A DNA stretch of 34,459 nt. Source: AL-N1 sp039178835. Its GTDB lineage: Bacteria; Chloroflexota; Chloroflexia; Chloroflexales; Roseiflexaceae. The stretch is taken from assembly GCA_039178835.1 (NCBI GenBank), contig JBCDFA010000034.1, positions 1-34,459 of the forward strand. Direction: 5' to 3'. The translations under genes were made by a program, and so were the position numbers. Every line of letters begins with the position of its first letter. The stretch's first letter is position 1. Positions 16,026 through 24,693 of this stretch are shown here, piece after piece. The notes below the pieces were generated by a model. The model was not told the origin of the DNA. It did not search any database and worked only from the letters and a program-made list of their open reading frames with translations.

Positions 16026-17204
16026 ATGCAACGAAGAAAGTTTCTGCGCGGTCTTACCGCAGGCGGGGCAGCCCTGACCCTCACAGCGTGCACAGGGAGC
16101 GCTATTGATCCGGAGGCTGGTACAGCCGCAGAAGGCGAAGCTGAGGATGCTGGTGCGGAAGACACAGCCTCAGAGGAAGCCCAGGCGCCAGCACAGAACT
16201 CTTCCATGCCTTCGCTCCGGTGGCGTATGGCAACGAGTTGGCCTCAATCCCTTGATACGATCTTTGGTGGTGCTCAAGATGTTGCTGCTGGTGTCGCAGA
16301 ACTGACCGAAGGACGGTTTGAAATTGAGCCGTTTGCAGGTGGCGAAATTGTGCCTGCTTTAGAAGTCCTTGATGCGGTTCAACAAGGGACAGTTGAGATG
16401 GGACATACTGCTGCGTACTATTACGTCGGTAAGAATAACGCTTTCGCGTTTGCAACATCTGTACCGTTTGGCCTCAATGCACAGCAACAGAATGCCTGGA
16501 TTTATCATGGTGGTGGGTTAGAGGCACTTGCCAAACTCTATGCCGATTTTAGCACCATTCATTTTCCGGCAGGTAACACAGGCGTTCAGATGGGCGGTTG
16601 GTTCCGCCGTGAGATTAACACCGTCGAAGATCTCCAAGGTCTGCGGATGCGCATTCCTGGCTTGGGTGGACAGGTTATGGAAGCGCTTGGTGTGGCGACC
16701 CAGACAATTGGTGGTGGCGATATCTTTGTATCGCTTGAACGTGGCGCCATCGATGCTGCTGAGTGGGTTGGCCCCTATGACGACGAGAAGCTTGGCCTCA
16801 ATCAGGCAGCGGAGTTTTACTATTATCCAGGATGGTGGGAGCCTGGACCTACTCTTGATGTCTTGATTAATCAGTCGCAGTGGGAACAATTGCCCTCACT
16901 CTATCAAAATGCTATTCGGATAGCGGCATATCAGGCTAATATGAACATGTTAGCGAAATATGATGCCCTCAATCGCGAAGCACTTGATCGGCTTGTTGAG
17001 AGCGGTACTCAATTGCGCCCGTATAGTGAGGAGATTCTTGCAGCAGCACAGACAGCTGCCTTTGAGAAATATGAGAGTTTTGCGGCTGAGAACCCTACCT
17101 TCAAAGAAATTTATGATCCGTGGCGTACCTTCCGTGAGCAAGTTTATCGCTGGAACCAGACCAATGAGATGAGTTTCGCTAGTTTTGCGTATACAAATCT
17201 TTAG
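16026..17204 (+). CDS. TRAP transporter substrate-binding lipoprotein, DctP/TakP type
   Basis: This extracytoplasmic receptor of a tripartite ATP-independent transporter captures an organic acid for the DctQM membrane unit. The N-terminus RRKFLRGLTAGGAALTLTAC combines a twin-arginine motif with a lipobox (Cys22), so it is probably a Tat-exported lipoprotein. An acidic Ala/Glu linker (about 27-58) precedes the binding domain. Family features are LRMRIPGLGGQVMEALGV with the conserved Arg, and SLERGAIDAAEWVGPYDD followed by YYYPGWWEPG. The last two closely resemble alpha-keto-acid binders (TakP), so a 2-oxoacid or similar carboxylate is a reasonable guess. AGGAG lies at the right spacing before the ATG. 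Its permease genes are on the opposite strand, beyond an unrelated carrier. Confidence 0.92.
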   Translation: MQRRKFLRGLTAGGAALTLTACTGSAIDPEAGTAAEGEAEDAGAEDTASEEAQAPAQNSSMPSLRWRMATSWPQSLDTIFGGAQDVAAGVAELTEGRFEIEPFAGGEIVPALEVLDAVQQGTVEMGHTAAYYYVGKNNAFAFATSVPFGLNAQQQNAWIYHGGGLEALAKLYADFSTIHFPAGNTGVQMGGWFRREINTVEDLQGLRMRIPGLGGQVMEALGVATQTIGGGDIFVSLERGAIDAAEWVGPYDDEKLGLNQAAEFYYYPGWWEPGPTLDVLINQSQWEQLPSLYQNAIRIAAYQANMNMLAKYDALNREALDRLVESGTQLRPYSEEILAAAQTAAFEKYESFAAENPTFKEIYDPWRTFREQVYRWNQTNEMSFASFAYTNL

Positions 17205-17233
17205 AGTAAGTACTCATTATCATACCGGACGCG

Positions 17234-17268
17234 CAGCGGCACCCATTGTGTGGTGTCGCTGTTATTGT
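17234..17268 (+). terminator. Probable terminator after the TRAP binding protein
   Basis: CAGCGGCACC (17234-17243) and GGTGTCGCTG (17252-17261) form a 10-bp stem with one G-T pair and an 8-base loop, followed by TTATTGTG. It separates the TRAP receptor from the AEC carrier gene. Confidence 0.6.
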
Positions 17269-17299
17269 GTGGCTAAGGTTATAGAAGAGATGGTGTATA

Positions 17300-18205
17300 G
17301 TGCAACTTCTGACCATTTTTCTGAATATTCTGGCACCTGTACTACTGCTTGTGGTGATTGGATATGTTTTTGGACCACGATTACAGCTTGAAGCGCGTAC
17401 ACTGTCCCGGTTGGCTTACTTTATCCTAACACCTGCGTTTATTATTGATGTGTTGAGTACTGCAGATATTCAAGCATCGCTGGCCATTCAAATGGCGGGA
17501 TACAGCATTGTTTTACAATTGTTATGTGCAGCAATCGGTTTTATCGTTGCGCGGCTCCTACGACGCTCCCTGCAAGTAACTGCGGCCTATGTGATGATTG
17601 CTTCTTTCCCTAATGTAGGGAATTTTGGTTTGCCCATTATCGATTTTGCACTGGAGAGCGAACAAGCGCGTGTCTACGCGACTATCTACTTTCTGGTCAT
17701 GCTAACATTCTCTCTTCTGATTGGTATTATTGCGGCAAATTGGGGACGCAGTGGCAGTTGGCGATCAATAGTTGCAGTGCTCAAAACACCAGCGATCATT
17801 GCATTACCTCCAGCGCTTTTGTTCAACTGGATGCAAATCAGTTTGCCACCATTGGTTGGACGACCTGTAGAATTACTGGCTGCAGCGTTAATACCAACCA
17901 TGTTGGTTGCGTTGGGCGTACAACTGGCACAAACGGGTATTCCGCGGCCTACTATCGATGTCATAAGTTCTAGTGCAGTGCGCCTAATTGGTGGACCTGT
18001 ACTCGCGTTGTTGTTGGCGGTACCCTTTGGTCTTGAAGGGATTGCACGAGGAACAGGTATTCTGCAAGCCAGTATGCCAACTGCGGTGTTGGCATCTATC
18101 ATTGCACTTGAAAACGAACTAGCACCTTCGTTTGTGATAGCATCCGTTCTCTTTTCTACGTTGGCTAGTGTGATTACCCTGACGGTCGTCGTTGCTATTA
18201 TTTAG
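17300..18205 (+). CDS. AEC-family (auxin efflux carrier-like) transporter
   Basis: This 301-residue membrane protein has about 10 helices and standard AEC length. It starts with the typical LNILAPVLLLVVIGYVFG and has the central signature ASFPNVGNFGLPI in the fourth helix region, repeated in modified form near the end (LQASMPTAVLASIIA). Bacterial AEC proteins export or exchange small carboxylates such as malate, although substrates are mostly unproven. The start codon is GTG, with only a weak purine-rich site upstream. It lies between the TRAP receptor and the TRAP membrane genes, which hints at related organic-acid transport, but a hairpin before it suggests it is not simply co-transcribed with the receptor. 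Confidence 0.9.
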   Translation: MQLLTIFLNILAPVLLLVVIGYVFGPRLQLEARTLSRLAYFILTPAFIIDVLSTADIQASLAIQMAGYSIVLQLLCAAIGFIVARLLRRSLQVTAAYVMIASFPNVGNFGLPIIDFALESEQARVYATIYFLVMLTFSLLIGIIAANWGRSGSWRSIVAVLKTPAIIALPPALLFNWMQISLPPLVGRPVELLAAALIPTMLVALGVQLAQTGIPRPTIDVISSSAVRLIGGPVLALLLAVPFGLEGIARGTGILQASMPTAVLASIIALENELAPSFVIASVLFSTLASVITLTVVVAII

Positions 18206-18216
18206 CGACGACCGTC
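18181..18216. terminator. Strong hairpin between convergent AEC and DctM genes, overlapping the AEC stop
   Basis: GACGGTCGTCG (18181-18191) and CGACGACCGTC (18206-18216) form a perfect 11-bp stem, with CTA/TAG possibly extending it inward. The TAG stop of the AEC gene is inside the loop side. It ends 9 bases before the stop of the convergent DctM gene. Neither strand has a clear T-run, so it is a likely bidirectional terminator or mRNA-end barrier. Confidence 0.55.
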
Positions 18217-18225
18217 AAAGAGATA

Positions 18226-19569
18226 TTATCGTGCGAGAGAGGGCAAATAAAGTACCAGATCTGGAAAGAGAATAATCAGGAAAACAATCAGCATCTGTAG
18301 ACCGATAAATGGTAACGCACCACGATATATGTTCGGTGTTGTAACCTCTGGAGGTGATACACCGCGTAAGTAGAACAGTGCAAAGCCAAAGGGTGGTGTT
18401 AGGAAAGATGCTTGGAGATTTGCACCAATCAGTACCCCAAACCATACCAGATCAATCCCTAGGGCCTGTGCAACAGGCACGAAGAGTGGGACAATGATGA
18501 ATGCGATTTCGAAGAAGTCAATAAAAAAGCCAAGAAAGAAGACCGTAAACATGCACACCGCCAGAAAGCCCATCCATCCGCCTGGTAGGTTGACTAGCAG
18601 ATCGAACAGCAAAACATCACCATTTAAACCGCGAAATATAAGACTAAAAGCCGTTGAGCCGATCAGAATGAAGACAACCATTGTGGTGATACGCAGGGTT
18701 GAGTCAACGACTGAGCGCAGTGCTTTCCAGTTTAACTTGCGATTTACCAACCCCAGGACGGTAGCACCCAATGCTCCTAGGGCTCCAGCTTCGGTTGGTG
18801 TTGCAATACCAAAAAAGATGCTTCCCAGCACCAGCGCGATTAGAATCAGTGGTGGGATCATGACCTGAACGACCCGCAGAAACAACGCCTGTCCTGACAT
18901 TGTACGCGTTTCTAGTGGTAATGCTGGTGCGAGGTTGGGTTTGATTGCTGCAATAGTCACACAGTAGGTCGCAAACAGTCCCGCAGTGATGATCCCTGGA
19001 ATGAGGGCACCAATGAAGAGATCGCCAACCGAAATGCCAAGCTGGTCTCCCAATACCACAAGCACCACGCTGGGGGGGATAATCTGGCCAAGCGTTCCTG
19101 ATGCACAGATGACACCGCTAGCTAGCTCTTTGTTGTAGTTGTAGCGTAGCATTAGTGGCAATGAGATAAGCCCCATGGCGACAACCGTGGCTGCGACCAC
19201 ACCTGTTGTAGCAGCCAGCAATGCGCCAACCACTACCACTGCAAGTGCGAGGCCTCCGCGAAGGGGACCAAACAAAATTCCCATCGTTTCTAATAAATCT
19301 TCTGCAATACCCGTTTTCTCAAGCATAGAACCCAGGAAAATGAAATAGGGTATCGCAAGAAGGGTATAGTTTGACATCGTGCCAAAGATACGTGCTGGCA
19401 TTGCCTGGAGTAAGGCGGGCTCGAAGATATCAAGTGAGATACCGATGATACCAAAGACAATGGCAGTTCCACCCAGGGAAAAGGCCACGGGGTACCCTGA
19501 GGCGAGCAACAGGAGCGCCCCAGCAAACATAACCAGCCCCATCCATTCATACGGCAGTGTCATTTCCAT
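18226..19569 (-). CDS. dctM: TRAP transporter large permease (DctM)
   Basis: This 447-residue integral membrane protein forms the translocation channel of a TRAP transporter, with about 12-13 helices. Family features include the early SGYPVAFSLGGTAIVFGIIG, YTLLAIPYFIFLGSMLEKTG, ATTGVVAATVVAMGLISLPL and the loop ICASGTLGQIIPPSVVLVVLG; the end shows ANLQASFLTPPFGFALFYLRG. Its start overlaps the 3' end of dctQ by 23 bases, a common TRAP arrangement that keeps the two subunits stoichiometric. It uses an ion gradient instead of ATP. The receptor is encoded 1.0 kb beyond its stop, on the other strand. Confidence 0.95.
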   Translation of the reverse strand: MEMTLPYEWMGLVMFAGALLLLASGYPVAFSLGGTAIVFGIIGISLDIFEPALLQAMPARIFGTMSNYTLLAIPYFIFLGSMLEKTGIAEDLLETMGILFGPLRGGLALAVVVVGALLAATTGVVAATVVAMGLISLPLMLRYNYNKELASGVICASGTLGQIIPPSVVLVVLGDQLGISVGDLFIGALIPGIITAGLFATYCVTIAAIKPNLAPALPLETRTMSGQALFLRVVQVMIPPLILIALVLGSIFFGIATPTEAGALGALGATVLGLVNRKLNWKALRSVVDSTLRITTMVVFILIGSTAFSLIFRGLNGDVLLFDLLVNLPGGWMGFLAVCMFTVFFLGFFIDFFEIAFIIVPLFVPVAQALGIDLVWFGVLIGANLQASFLTPPFGFALFYLRGVSPPEVTTPNIYRGALPFIGLQMLIVFLIILFPDLVLYLPSLAR

Positions 19570-20110
19570 GATGGCCCTCCTCTCGCTGATCTTTGGCTCC
19601 GGTGAGTATGGCCAGATTCTTGATCGCTTCTGAAATCCCCTGAATAATCAGAAGCACAAAACAGACAATAACCATTGTTTTGATGGGGTAACGTGGTAAC
19701 CCTCCAGGATCTCCTGACATCTCCCAAATAGACCATGAATTACTGACCCATGGAATGGAGACAACAATGATAATGGTGGAAAATGGAATGAGGAAGAGAA
19801 CGGCACCGAGAAAATCGATCAGTGCTTTGCGTTTGGGTTCCCAGGTACTGTAAAACACATCGACGCGCACATGTTCACCGTATTTGAGTGCATAGCCAGC
19901 ACCAAGGAGAAATACAAGTGAGAATGCGTACCATTGGGTTTCTAGTAAACGATTGGAGACCAGTGTTTGTCCGATAAATGCACCAATGGCACGTCCAATT
20001 GCATTTACAACGCCGACCCCGATCATAACAGGAATGATTAAGAAAATGAGTTGACCAACACGTTCGGTAAACATGTCGATGCCTGAGGAGATTCGCAAGA
20101 GAGCTCGCAA
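19547..20110 (-). CDS. dctQ: TRAP transporter small permease (DctQ)
   Basis: This 187-residue protein has four membrane helices, as usual for DctQ, and the family motif YGEHVRVDVFYSTWEPKRK after helix two. It pairs with DctM to form the membrane complex. The start is TTG, with GGCAGG six bases upstream; a downstream ATG (residue 13, MFTERVG) is the alternative but has no ribosome site. The C-terminus is polar (AKDQREEGHHGND), and its last codons overlap dctM. An extended -10 promoter lies about 100 bases upstream. Confidence 0.92.
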   Translation of the reverse strand: MRALLRISSGIDMFTERVGQLIFLIIPVMIGVGVVNAIGRAIGAFIGQTLVSNRLLETQWYAFSLVFLLGAGYALKYGEHVRVDVFYSTWEPKRKALIDFLGAVLFLIPFSTIIIVVSIPWVSNSWSIWEMSGDPGGLPRYPIKTMVIVCFVLLIIQGISEAIKNLAILTGAKDQREEGHHGNDTAV

Positions 20111-20207
20111 TAGATGCCTGCCTTCCTAGCTTGCATGTGGGTACTTGTTCTGGTTTGTGGTTATCTATGTTTAGCGCCTATGCGCGGAAACAGGGGATGA
20201 TTTGTCG

Positions 20208-20216
20208 ATTATACCA
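20208..20216 (-). promoter_or_regulatory. Extended -10 promoter for dctQM
   Basis: On the minus strand TGGTATAAT is a perfect -10 with the TG extension (+ strand 20208-20216). A TGGTAA 16 bases upstream is a weak -35. The resulting dctQM leader is roughly 90 bases. Confidence 0.6.
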
Positions 20217-20244
20217 TGGTTTTGCGGCGTTACCAGTAGCAAAT

Positions 20245-20273
20245 GCAGAGACTTTTCAGCAGAAAGCCTCTGC
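20245..20273 (-). terminator. Hairpin after the DUF4932-like gene
   Basis: GCAGAG-CTTT and AAAG-CTCTGC pair over 10 bp with one mismatch and a 7-base loop, 35 bases after the stop of the lipoprotein gene on the minus strand. The following tract is a weak ATTTG, so this is a modest terminator that precedes the dctQM promoter. Confidence 0.5.
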
Positions 20274-20308
20274 TTCTGGAGAAGACATCTTTTATTTGGT
20301 ATTTACTC

Positions 20309-21994
20309 TCATGGTGATCCAAACATCCACACATTGTCCTCTTTCCAGTAATTAGCTTTGCGAAGCACGGTGTTTCCGTCAAAGATTGCATAATCGGCTG
20401 CGTCCCCCCACCTTGACCAGGAGACATCGCTTGCCTGTTGTGCGGTAAAGATGGCGACTGCTCGTTCTGGATTTTGCGGATTGCGCCACGAGGTATGCAG
20501 GCGTAAGTTTGCCCCGTTATAGGTTGTGTCTGCCGTAATGCTTTCAGCAGTGATAGTAAAAGGGAACAGGTCTTGTTGTTCGGCAAGCCAGAGATTACCC
20601 TCCATCGTACCAAAGACAATCAAGTCTTGCTTGGATAGATCGAGTTGTAGTGCTCTCTGATCAGTCAAGATGGTAGCATCCAGATTGTATTCGTTCTGTA
20701 GTTCACTTGCTTGTTGATGGACATGCGACTGTTCTGCGAGATCATCTTCGTTGGTTGGTACGATAATGGTCGCTGATTGGGTGTTGTTGAGAATATCATT
20801 GATGGTCCATTCAGATGGATAAGCATAGTTTGGGATAGTAGTCTCTGCCAGACGTTCAAACGTCGCAACAATTTCTGGAAAGAACTCTGCAAACGTAGGG
20901 TATTGGTCGCGAGAGTCCTCATATATGCTGAGTTGTTCCAGGATGGCATCAATGTAGATAAAACCTCTGTTGCGTTGAGATTGAAATTCTTTGTCTCCTG
21001 CTGGCTGACCTATCTCGCGGTAGATAAGGCGATTCGTTACTGCACGAACAACATGTTCTTCCATAATAACAGGCCAGTTTGTGTAGCTGGGCTGCATCTG
21101 TTCTGCGATAGCATCGCCAAGCATGGCATAGGCATCGAGTTCATCTGCATGTCTTATTGAAAACGGGCGTACAAAAGAATGACTAAATTCATGCCACAAC
21201 CATCCGCGCAGTTCTGATGAGGTACCAAAAGAGAACTGATCATCTTCCACGCTGGCTACTCTGATAATCGCGTACATATCTTGAGTACCGTCTTCATGTA
21301 CGACTCGCGGGCCAAACCCTCCATCGCCAAAAAGGGGAATAGGCGCGATAGTGTAACTGTTTGGTGTTGTGCCATAGTACTCTTCCAGTGCCTGTATATC
21401 GCTTGGCACAACTGTTGTTTTGATGCTTGCGATAAGATCATCGTAAAAATCTTCCTGGGCATTAAAGAAGGCCATAAAATCGGTTACTTCTGCAAAATCA
21501 CGCAGATGATCGATAAACAGATCTACAACTTCTTCACCACCAAACTCCTCCGCTGTGTCTGTGGGGAGTGGTGCAATAAATGTAAGATCAGGGATATCGG
21601 ATAGATGAAGCATCAAAGTAAATGGTGCAGATGTATCGGAGCCACCCGCCAGTATTTCACGAAATAACGTGACAGATGGATGTTGGCTGTAATCACCAAA
21701 ATAGTCTTTTATGGCTTCTTTATATGGCGAATCGAGACGAATATCACCCTGGCTTTCACTAAGTTCATGGATAACTGATATAAGTTCAAGCCGTGGATCG
21801 ACCGTGATCTGGAGTGGTGTTGACAGAGTGTCGGCGTCGGTGGTAGTTGGTAATGCTATAGCGCTTTCAGGACGTGGTGTTGCTGTAGACTCCGTATGTT
21901 GATCTGCTGCTGGTAACTCAGAAGGTGTGCTTTGGCAAGCTGCAACAAGTGCCACAATGCAAATACCCACCAGTATGGTGTGTAATCTGCTCAT
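20309..21994 (-). CDS. DUF4932-like lipoprotein with HExxH metalloprotease motif
   Basis: This 561-residue exported lipoprotein has signal peptide LHTILVGICIVALVAAC with Cys20 as the lipid-anchored residue, then a Ser/Thr/Pro-rich linker (about 21-60). The main domain (about 65-395) resembles DUF4932. It contains RGWLWHEFSHSFV, with the zinc-binding HEFSH at 268-272, so a surface zinc peptidase is plausible; the third ligand is not certain. The C-terminal part (from about 410: SATIIVPTNEDD, DLIVFGTMEGNLWLAEQ, PERAVAIFTAQQ) looks like a separate alpha/beta domain that I do not recognise with certainty. The ATG follows AGGAG at good spacing, and a strong promoter lies upstream. It is monocistronic. 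Confidence 0.82.
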   Translation of the reverse strand: MSRLHTILVGICIVALVAACQSTPSELPAADQHTESTATPRPESAIALPTTTDADTLSTPLQITVDPRLELISVIHELSESQGDIRLDSPYKEAIKDYFGDYSQHPSVTLFREILAGGSDTSAPFTLMLHLSDIPDLTFIAPLPTDTAEEFGGEEVVDLFIDHLRDFAEVTDFMAFFNAQEDFYDDLIASIKTTVVPSDIQALEEYYGTTPNSYTIAPIPLFGDGGFGPRVVHEDGTQDMYAIIRVASVEDDQFSFGTSSELRGWLWHEFSHSFVRPFSIRHADELDAYAMLGDAIAEQMQPSYTNWPVIMEEHVVRAVTNRLIYREIGQPAGDKEFQSQRNRGFIYIDAILEQLSIYEDSRDQYPTFAEFFPEIVATFERLAETTIPNYAYPSEWTINDILNNTQSATIIVPTNEDDLAEQSHVHQQASELQNEYNLDATILTDQRALQLDLSKQDLIVFGTMEGNLWLAEQQDLFPFTITAESITADTTYNGANLRLHTSWRNPQNPERAVAIFTAQQASDVSWSRWGDAADYAIFDGNTVLRKANYWKEDNVWMFGSP

Positions 21995-22076
21995 ACCGTT
22001 TCTCCTCTTTCTGGTTCACATGTACTGTACTTGGTTTGGGACTGTATCGTAGTGGAATGATGTTAACAGGTCCAAA

Positions 22077-22104
22077 GTTATACCATAGATAGCGTATATG
22101 TCAA
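22077..22104 (-). promoter_or_regulatory. Strong promoter of the DUF4932-like lipoprotein gene
   Basis: TTGACA (minus strand, 22099-22104), a 16-base spacer and TATAAC (22077-22082) with a TGG extension form a near-consensus promoter about 75 bases upstream of the lipoprotein start. Confidence 0.7.
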
Positions 22105-22214
22105 GATATGGTTGAAATAGAGGTTCGTCTCTATTTTGTGCAACCAATATGCTTCTTACTCGTACATAGTGTAATGATTACAAAAGCGCTATAGTAACAG
22201 AAGGTATGAGACCA

Positions 22215-22508
22215 ATGAATACACATGCTGAAGCAATTGAATGGTTCCAAAATGCCGGCTGGATTGCTCTGCCACGTACATGGGCGCTTGGAGAGACAAT
22301 TCTTGTTGCAGCATCAAAAGAGGATCATCAGGGGATCAATATGCTTCGACATGCCGTCTATCTGTATTGCCAGGATGGTGTTTGGAGGATCTTCAGTTCT
22401 GGGTCAGCAGAACGACATTTTGAGCAACTTCACGATGCTGTTCTGGCGATTCATGAGTGGTTGTTAGAACAGATTAGGAATGTTTCTGATGGTCGCCCCT
22501 GTGTGTAG
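22215..22508 (+). CDS. Small hypothetical protein, 97 residues
   Basis: This soluble protein is rich in aromatic and His residues (EAIEWFQNAGWIALPRTWAL, YLYCQDGVWRIFSSGSAERH, AVLAIHEWLLEQI). I do not recognise a family. The pattern suggests a compact alpha+beta fold: an N-terminal helix, strands around HAVYLYCQDGVWRIF, and a final helix. It is probably real because AGAAGG lies 10 bases before the chosen ATG and composition matches its neighbours; the ATG three codons upstream would sit on top of that site. It is convergent with the histidine kinase gene, with no clear terminator between them. Confidence 0.6.
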   Translation: MNTHAEAIEWFQNAGWIALPRTWALGETILVAASKEDHQGINMLRHAVYLYCQDGVWRIFSSGSAERHFEQLHDAVLAIHEWLLEQIRNVSDGRPCV

Positions 22509-22624
22509 CAGCATCAATATCATATGCGTGCTGTGTATGTGCGTGTTCACTACTCGGACATTCTATAACAGGGCAAAATGAGAGATGTGGCAAGGGATTC
22601 TATTTCTATCCATGAAACCATAGA

Positions 22625-24007
22625 TCAAGCCACTGGCAAATGAACCTGAAAGGTGGCATTTTTACCATACTCACTCATCGCACTCACGGAGCCACCCTGT
22701 GCTTCTACCAGATGTTGTACAATAGCCAATCCGAGCCCACTCCCACCTGTTTCGCGTGATCGAGCCCGGTCAGCACGGTAGAAACGGTCGAAGATGTGGG
22801 CCAAATCTTCTGATGCGATACCAGCCCCTGTATTGGTAACTTCAAAGGCGATCTGAGGCAAACGATGCGCTTGATCCATTTTGGCACCTAACGTGATACG
22901 ACCACCCTGCGGTGTATGTCGGAGCGCATTTTCGAGCAGGTTGCCAAAGACCTGTGCCAGCCGTTGTGGATCGGCACGAACTGCGGGAAGGGTAGTTGGT
23001 ACATTGATGTGGACGGTAATCTGTTGTTGTTGAGCGCGAGAAGTGATAGTAGCAGCCGCACGCTCCAGCACAGTTCGCGGGTCGAGTTGTTCTATATCAA
23101 AGGAGAGTTGCCCCGCATCGGCCAGGGAGAGCAAGCGCAAATCGTCGACAAGGCGTGAGAGCAGGGTAACTTCGTGACTGAGCATTCCCAGTTTATCTGG
23201 CGTTGGTTGTTCTACCCCATCTTCAAGCGACTCAACCTGGAGCCGCAGGACGCTCAATGGTGTTCGTAATTCGTGGGCAATATCAGCAATCAGTTGACGA
23301 CGTAGCTCTTCCTGACGAGCTAACTCGCTGGCCATAGTGTTAAACGAGTGTGCGAGTTCGGCAAGTTCGGTCTCTGCGGGTGGTTTGATGGGTTTGGGTT
23401 GTTCACCAGATGCCAGCCGTCGTGCTGCATGGGTAAGCTCATTGACCGGACGGGTAACACTTTTGGTAATAAGGGTTCCTGTTCCGATGGCAACAAGACA
23501 TGCAAAAATACTTCCAAAGATGACACTGACATATACTCGACCAAGAAATTGCCGTTCAAATTGTGTGAGAAAGCTATCGGGACGGTCTTCTGTCAGTGAC
23601 CCACCGAGGACAACCATCCCAACTTCCTGACCATTTACTATGATTGGCTGCTCAATACTGCGTGGGGGGCGTGGTACCAGGTTTTGTATGCGACGGCCAG
23701 CATTGTCAAAGACAACCGTCCCCTGTGCATCTTGAATTTGTATCCGTCGTCTCGGGTTAATTCGTAAAGGACGCTCTGGCCCGGTACGGTTGTTGACAAA
23801 TGCAGGAAGATTGCTCCAATTGCCGTTACGCTCATAAAAACGTGCCAATCCATCGGAAATCTGCGTTGCGTCGCGGCGTATTTCTTGTTGGGTAAAGTCA
23901 TCGAATGAACGCCCGATAAGGAGTGTAACAAGCAGCGCTACAATGACAATGGCAATAAGTGTTACCAGTGTATGTGTAAACGTTAGGCGCTGGCGTAATG
24001 TCTTCAT
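22625..24007 (-). CDS. Membrane sensor histidine kinase with HAMP domain (BaeS/PhoR-like)
   Basis: This 460-residue kinase has two membrane helices (about 12-32 and 158-180) flanking an extracytoplasmic sensor region of about 125 residues. A HAMP linker follows (TKSVTRPVNELTHAARRLASG), then HisKA with DIAHELRTPLSVL (His245), and HATPase_c with NLLENALRHT, NTGAGI, FDRFYRAD and GGSGLGLAI. All core boxes are present; G1 has Asn where Asp is most common. Its start is 2 bases after the stop of the OmpR-type regulator, with no own ribosome site, so it is translationally coupled. The sensed signal is unknown. Given the divergent PspC gene, envelope stress is a reasonable but unproven idea. Confidence 0.93.
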   Translation of the reverse strand: MKTLRQRLTFTHTLVTLIAIVIVALLVTLLIGRSFDDFTQQEIRRDATQISDGLARFYERNGNWSNLPAFVNNRTGPERPLRINPRRRIQIQDAQGTVVFDNAGRRIQNLVPRPPRSIEQPIIVNGQEVGMVVLGGSLTEDRPDSFLTQFERQFLGRVYVSVIFGSIFACLVAIGTGTLITKSVTRPVNELTHAARRLASGEQPKPIKPPAETELAELAHSFNTMASELARQEELRRQLIADIAHELRTPLSVLRLQVESLEDGVEQPTPDKLGMLSHEVTLLSRLVDDLRLLSLADAGQLSFDIEQLDPRTVLERAAATITSRAQQQQITVHINVPTTLPAVRADPQRLAQVFGNLLENALRHTPQGGRITLGAKMDQAHRLPQIAFEVTNTGAGIASEDLAHIFDRFYRADRARSRETGGSGLGLAIVQHLVEAQGGSVSAMSEYGKNATFQVHLPVA

Positions 24008-24009
24008 AA

Positions 24010-24693
24010 TCAGGTATCACAGAACTTATAGCCGATACCAAATACTGTCAGAATGTGTTGGGGATGGGCCGGGTCTGGTTCGATTTTACGACGGATATTT
24101 TTGATATGGGCATCGATTGTGCGTTCGTACCCCTCATAAGCATCGCCCTGTGCCGCATCCAGCAATTGTGAGCGTGAGAGAGGCCGACCAGCATTTCGCA
24201 TCAGCGCTAACAGTAAACTAAATTCGGTTGGTGTGAGTTCAATAGGCTGTTCATCGACATAGACGCTATATCTCGTTTGATCGATGACAACACTTCCTTT
24301 GCGAATGATGTTTTCATTGTCTTGTTCGCCATGTGTGCGTCGTAGTACGGCTCGTGCACGTGCGACCACTTCGCGCGGGCTAAATGGTTTGGTCACATAG
24401 TCGTCGGCACCCAACTCAAGACCGATCAGCTTGTCGGTTTCTTCCAAGCGGGCGGTTAGCATAATGATTGGAACACTGGATGAGCGACGGATTTGACGAC
24501 ACACTTCCATGCCATCCATCTTAGGGAGCATGAGGTCAAGAACAATCAAGTCTGGCTGTGTACGCTGTGCAAGTTCAAGCGCCGTTTCGCCATCATATGC
24601 TGCCTGTGTCTCAAAGCCTGCCTGGCGAAAATAAGATGATAAACCATGTACTAACTCGTAGACATCATCAACAATCAAAATGCGCTGTGTCAT
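24010..24693 (-). CDS. OmpR/PhoB-family response regulator
   Basis: This 227-residue DNA-binding regulator has an N-terminal receiver with acidic Asp9/Asp10, phospho-acceptor Asp53 (LIVLDLMLP), Thr80 and Lys102 (VTKPFSPRE). The C-terminal winged helix contains IELTPTEFSLLLALMRNAGR and the recognition region RTIDAHIKNIRRKIEPDP, ending FGIGYKF as usual. I chose the ATG with GGAG 9 bases upstream (MTQRILIVDD); a longer frame adds 12 non-conserved residues. It is the partner of the downstream HAMP kinase. Likely target sites are direct repeats in the divergent gap upstream. Confidence 0.95.
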   Translation of the reverse strand: MTQRILIVDDVYELVHGLSSYFRQAGFETQAAYDGETALELAQRTQPDLIVLDLMLPKMDGMEVCRQIRRSSSVPIIMLTARLEETDKLIGLELGADDYVTKPFSPREVVARARAVLRRTHGEQDNENIIRKGSVVIDQTRYSVYVDEQPIELTPTEFSLLLALMRNAGRPLSRSQLLDAAQGDAYEGYERTIDAHIKNIRRKIEPDPAHPQHILTVFGIGYKFCDT

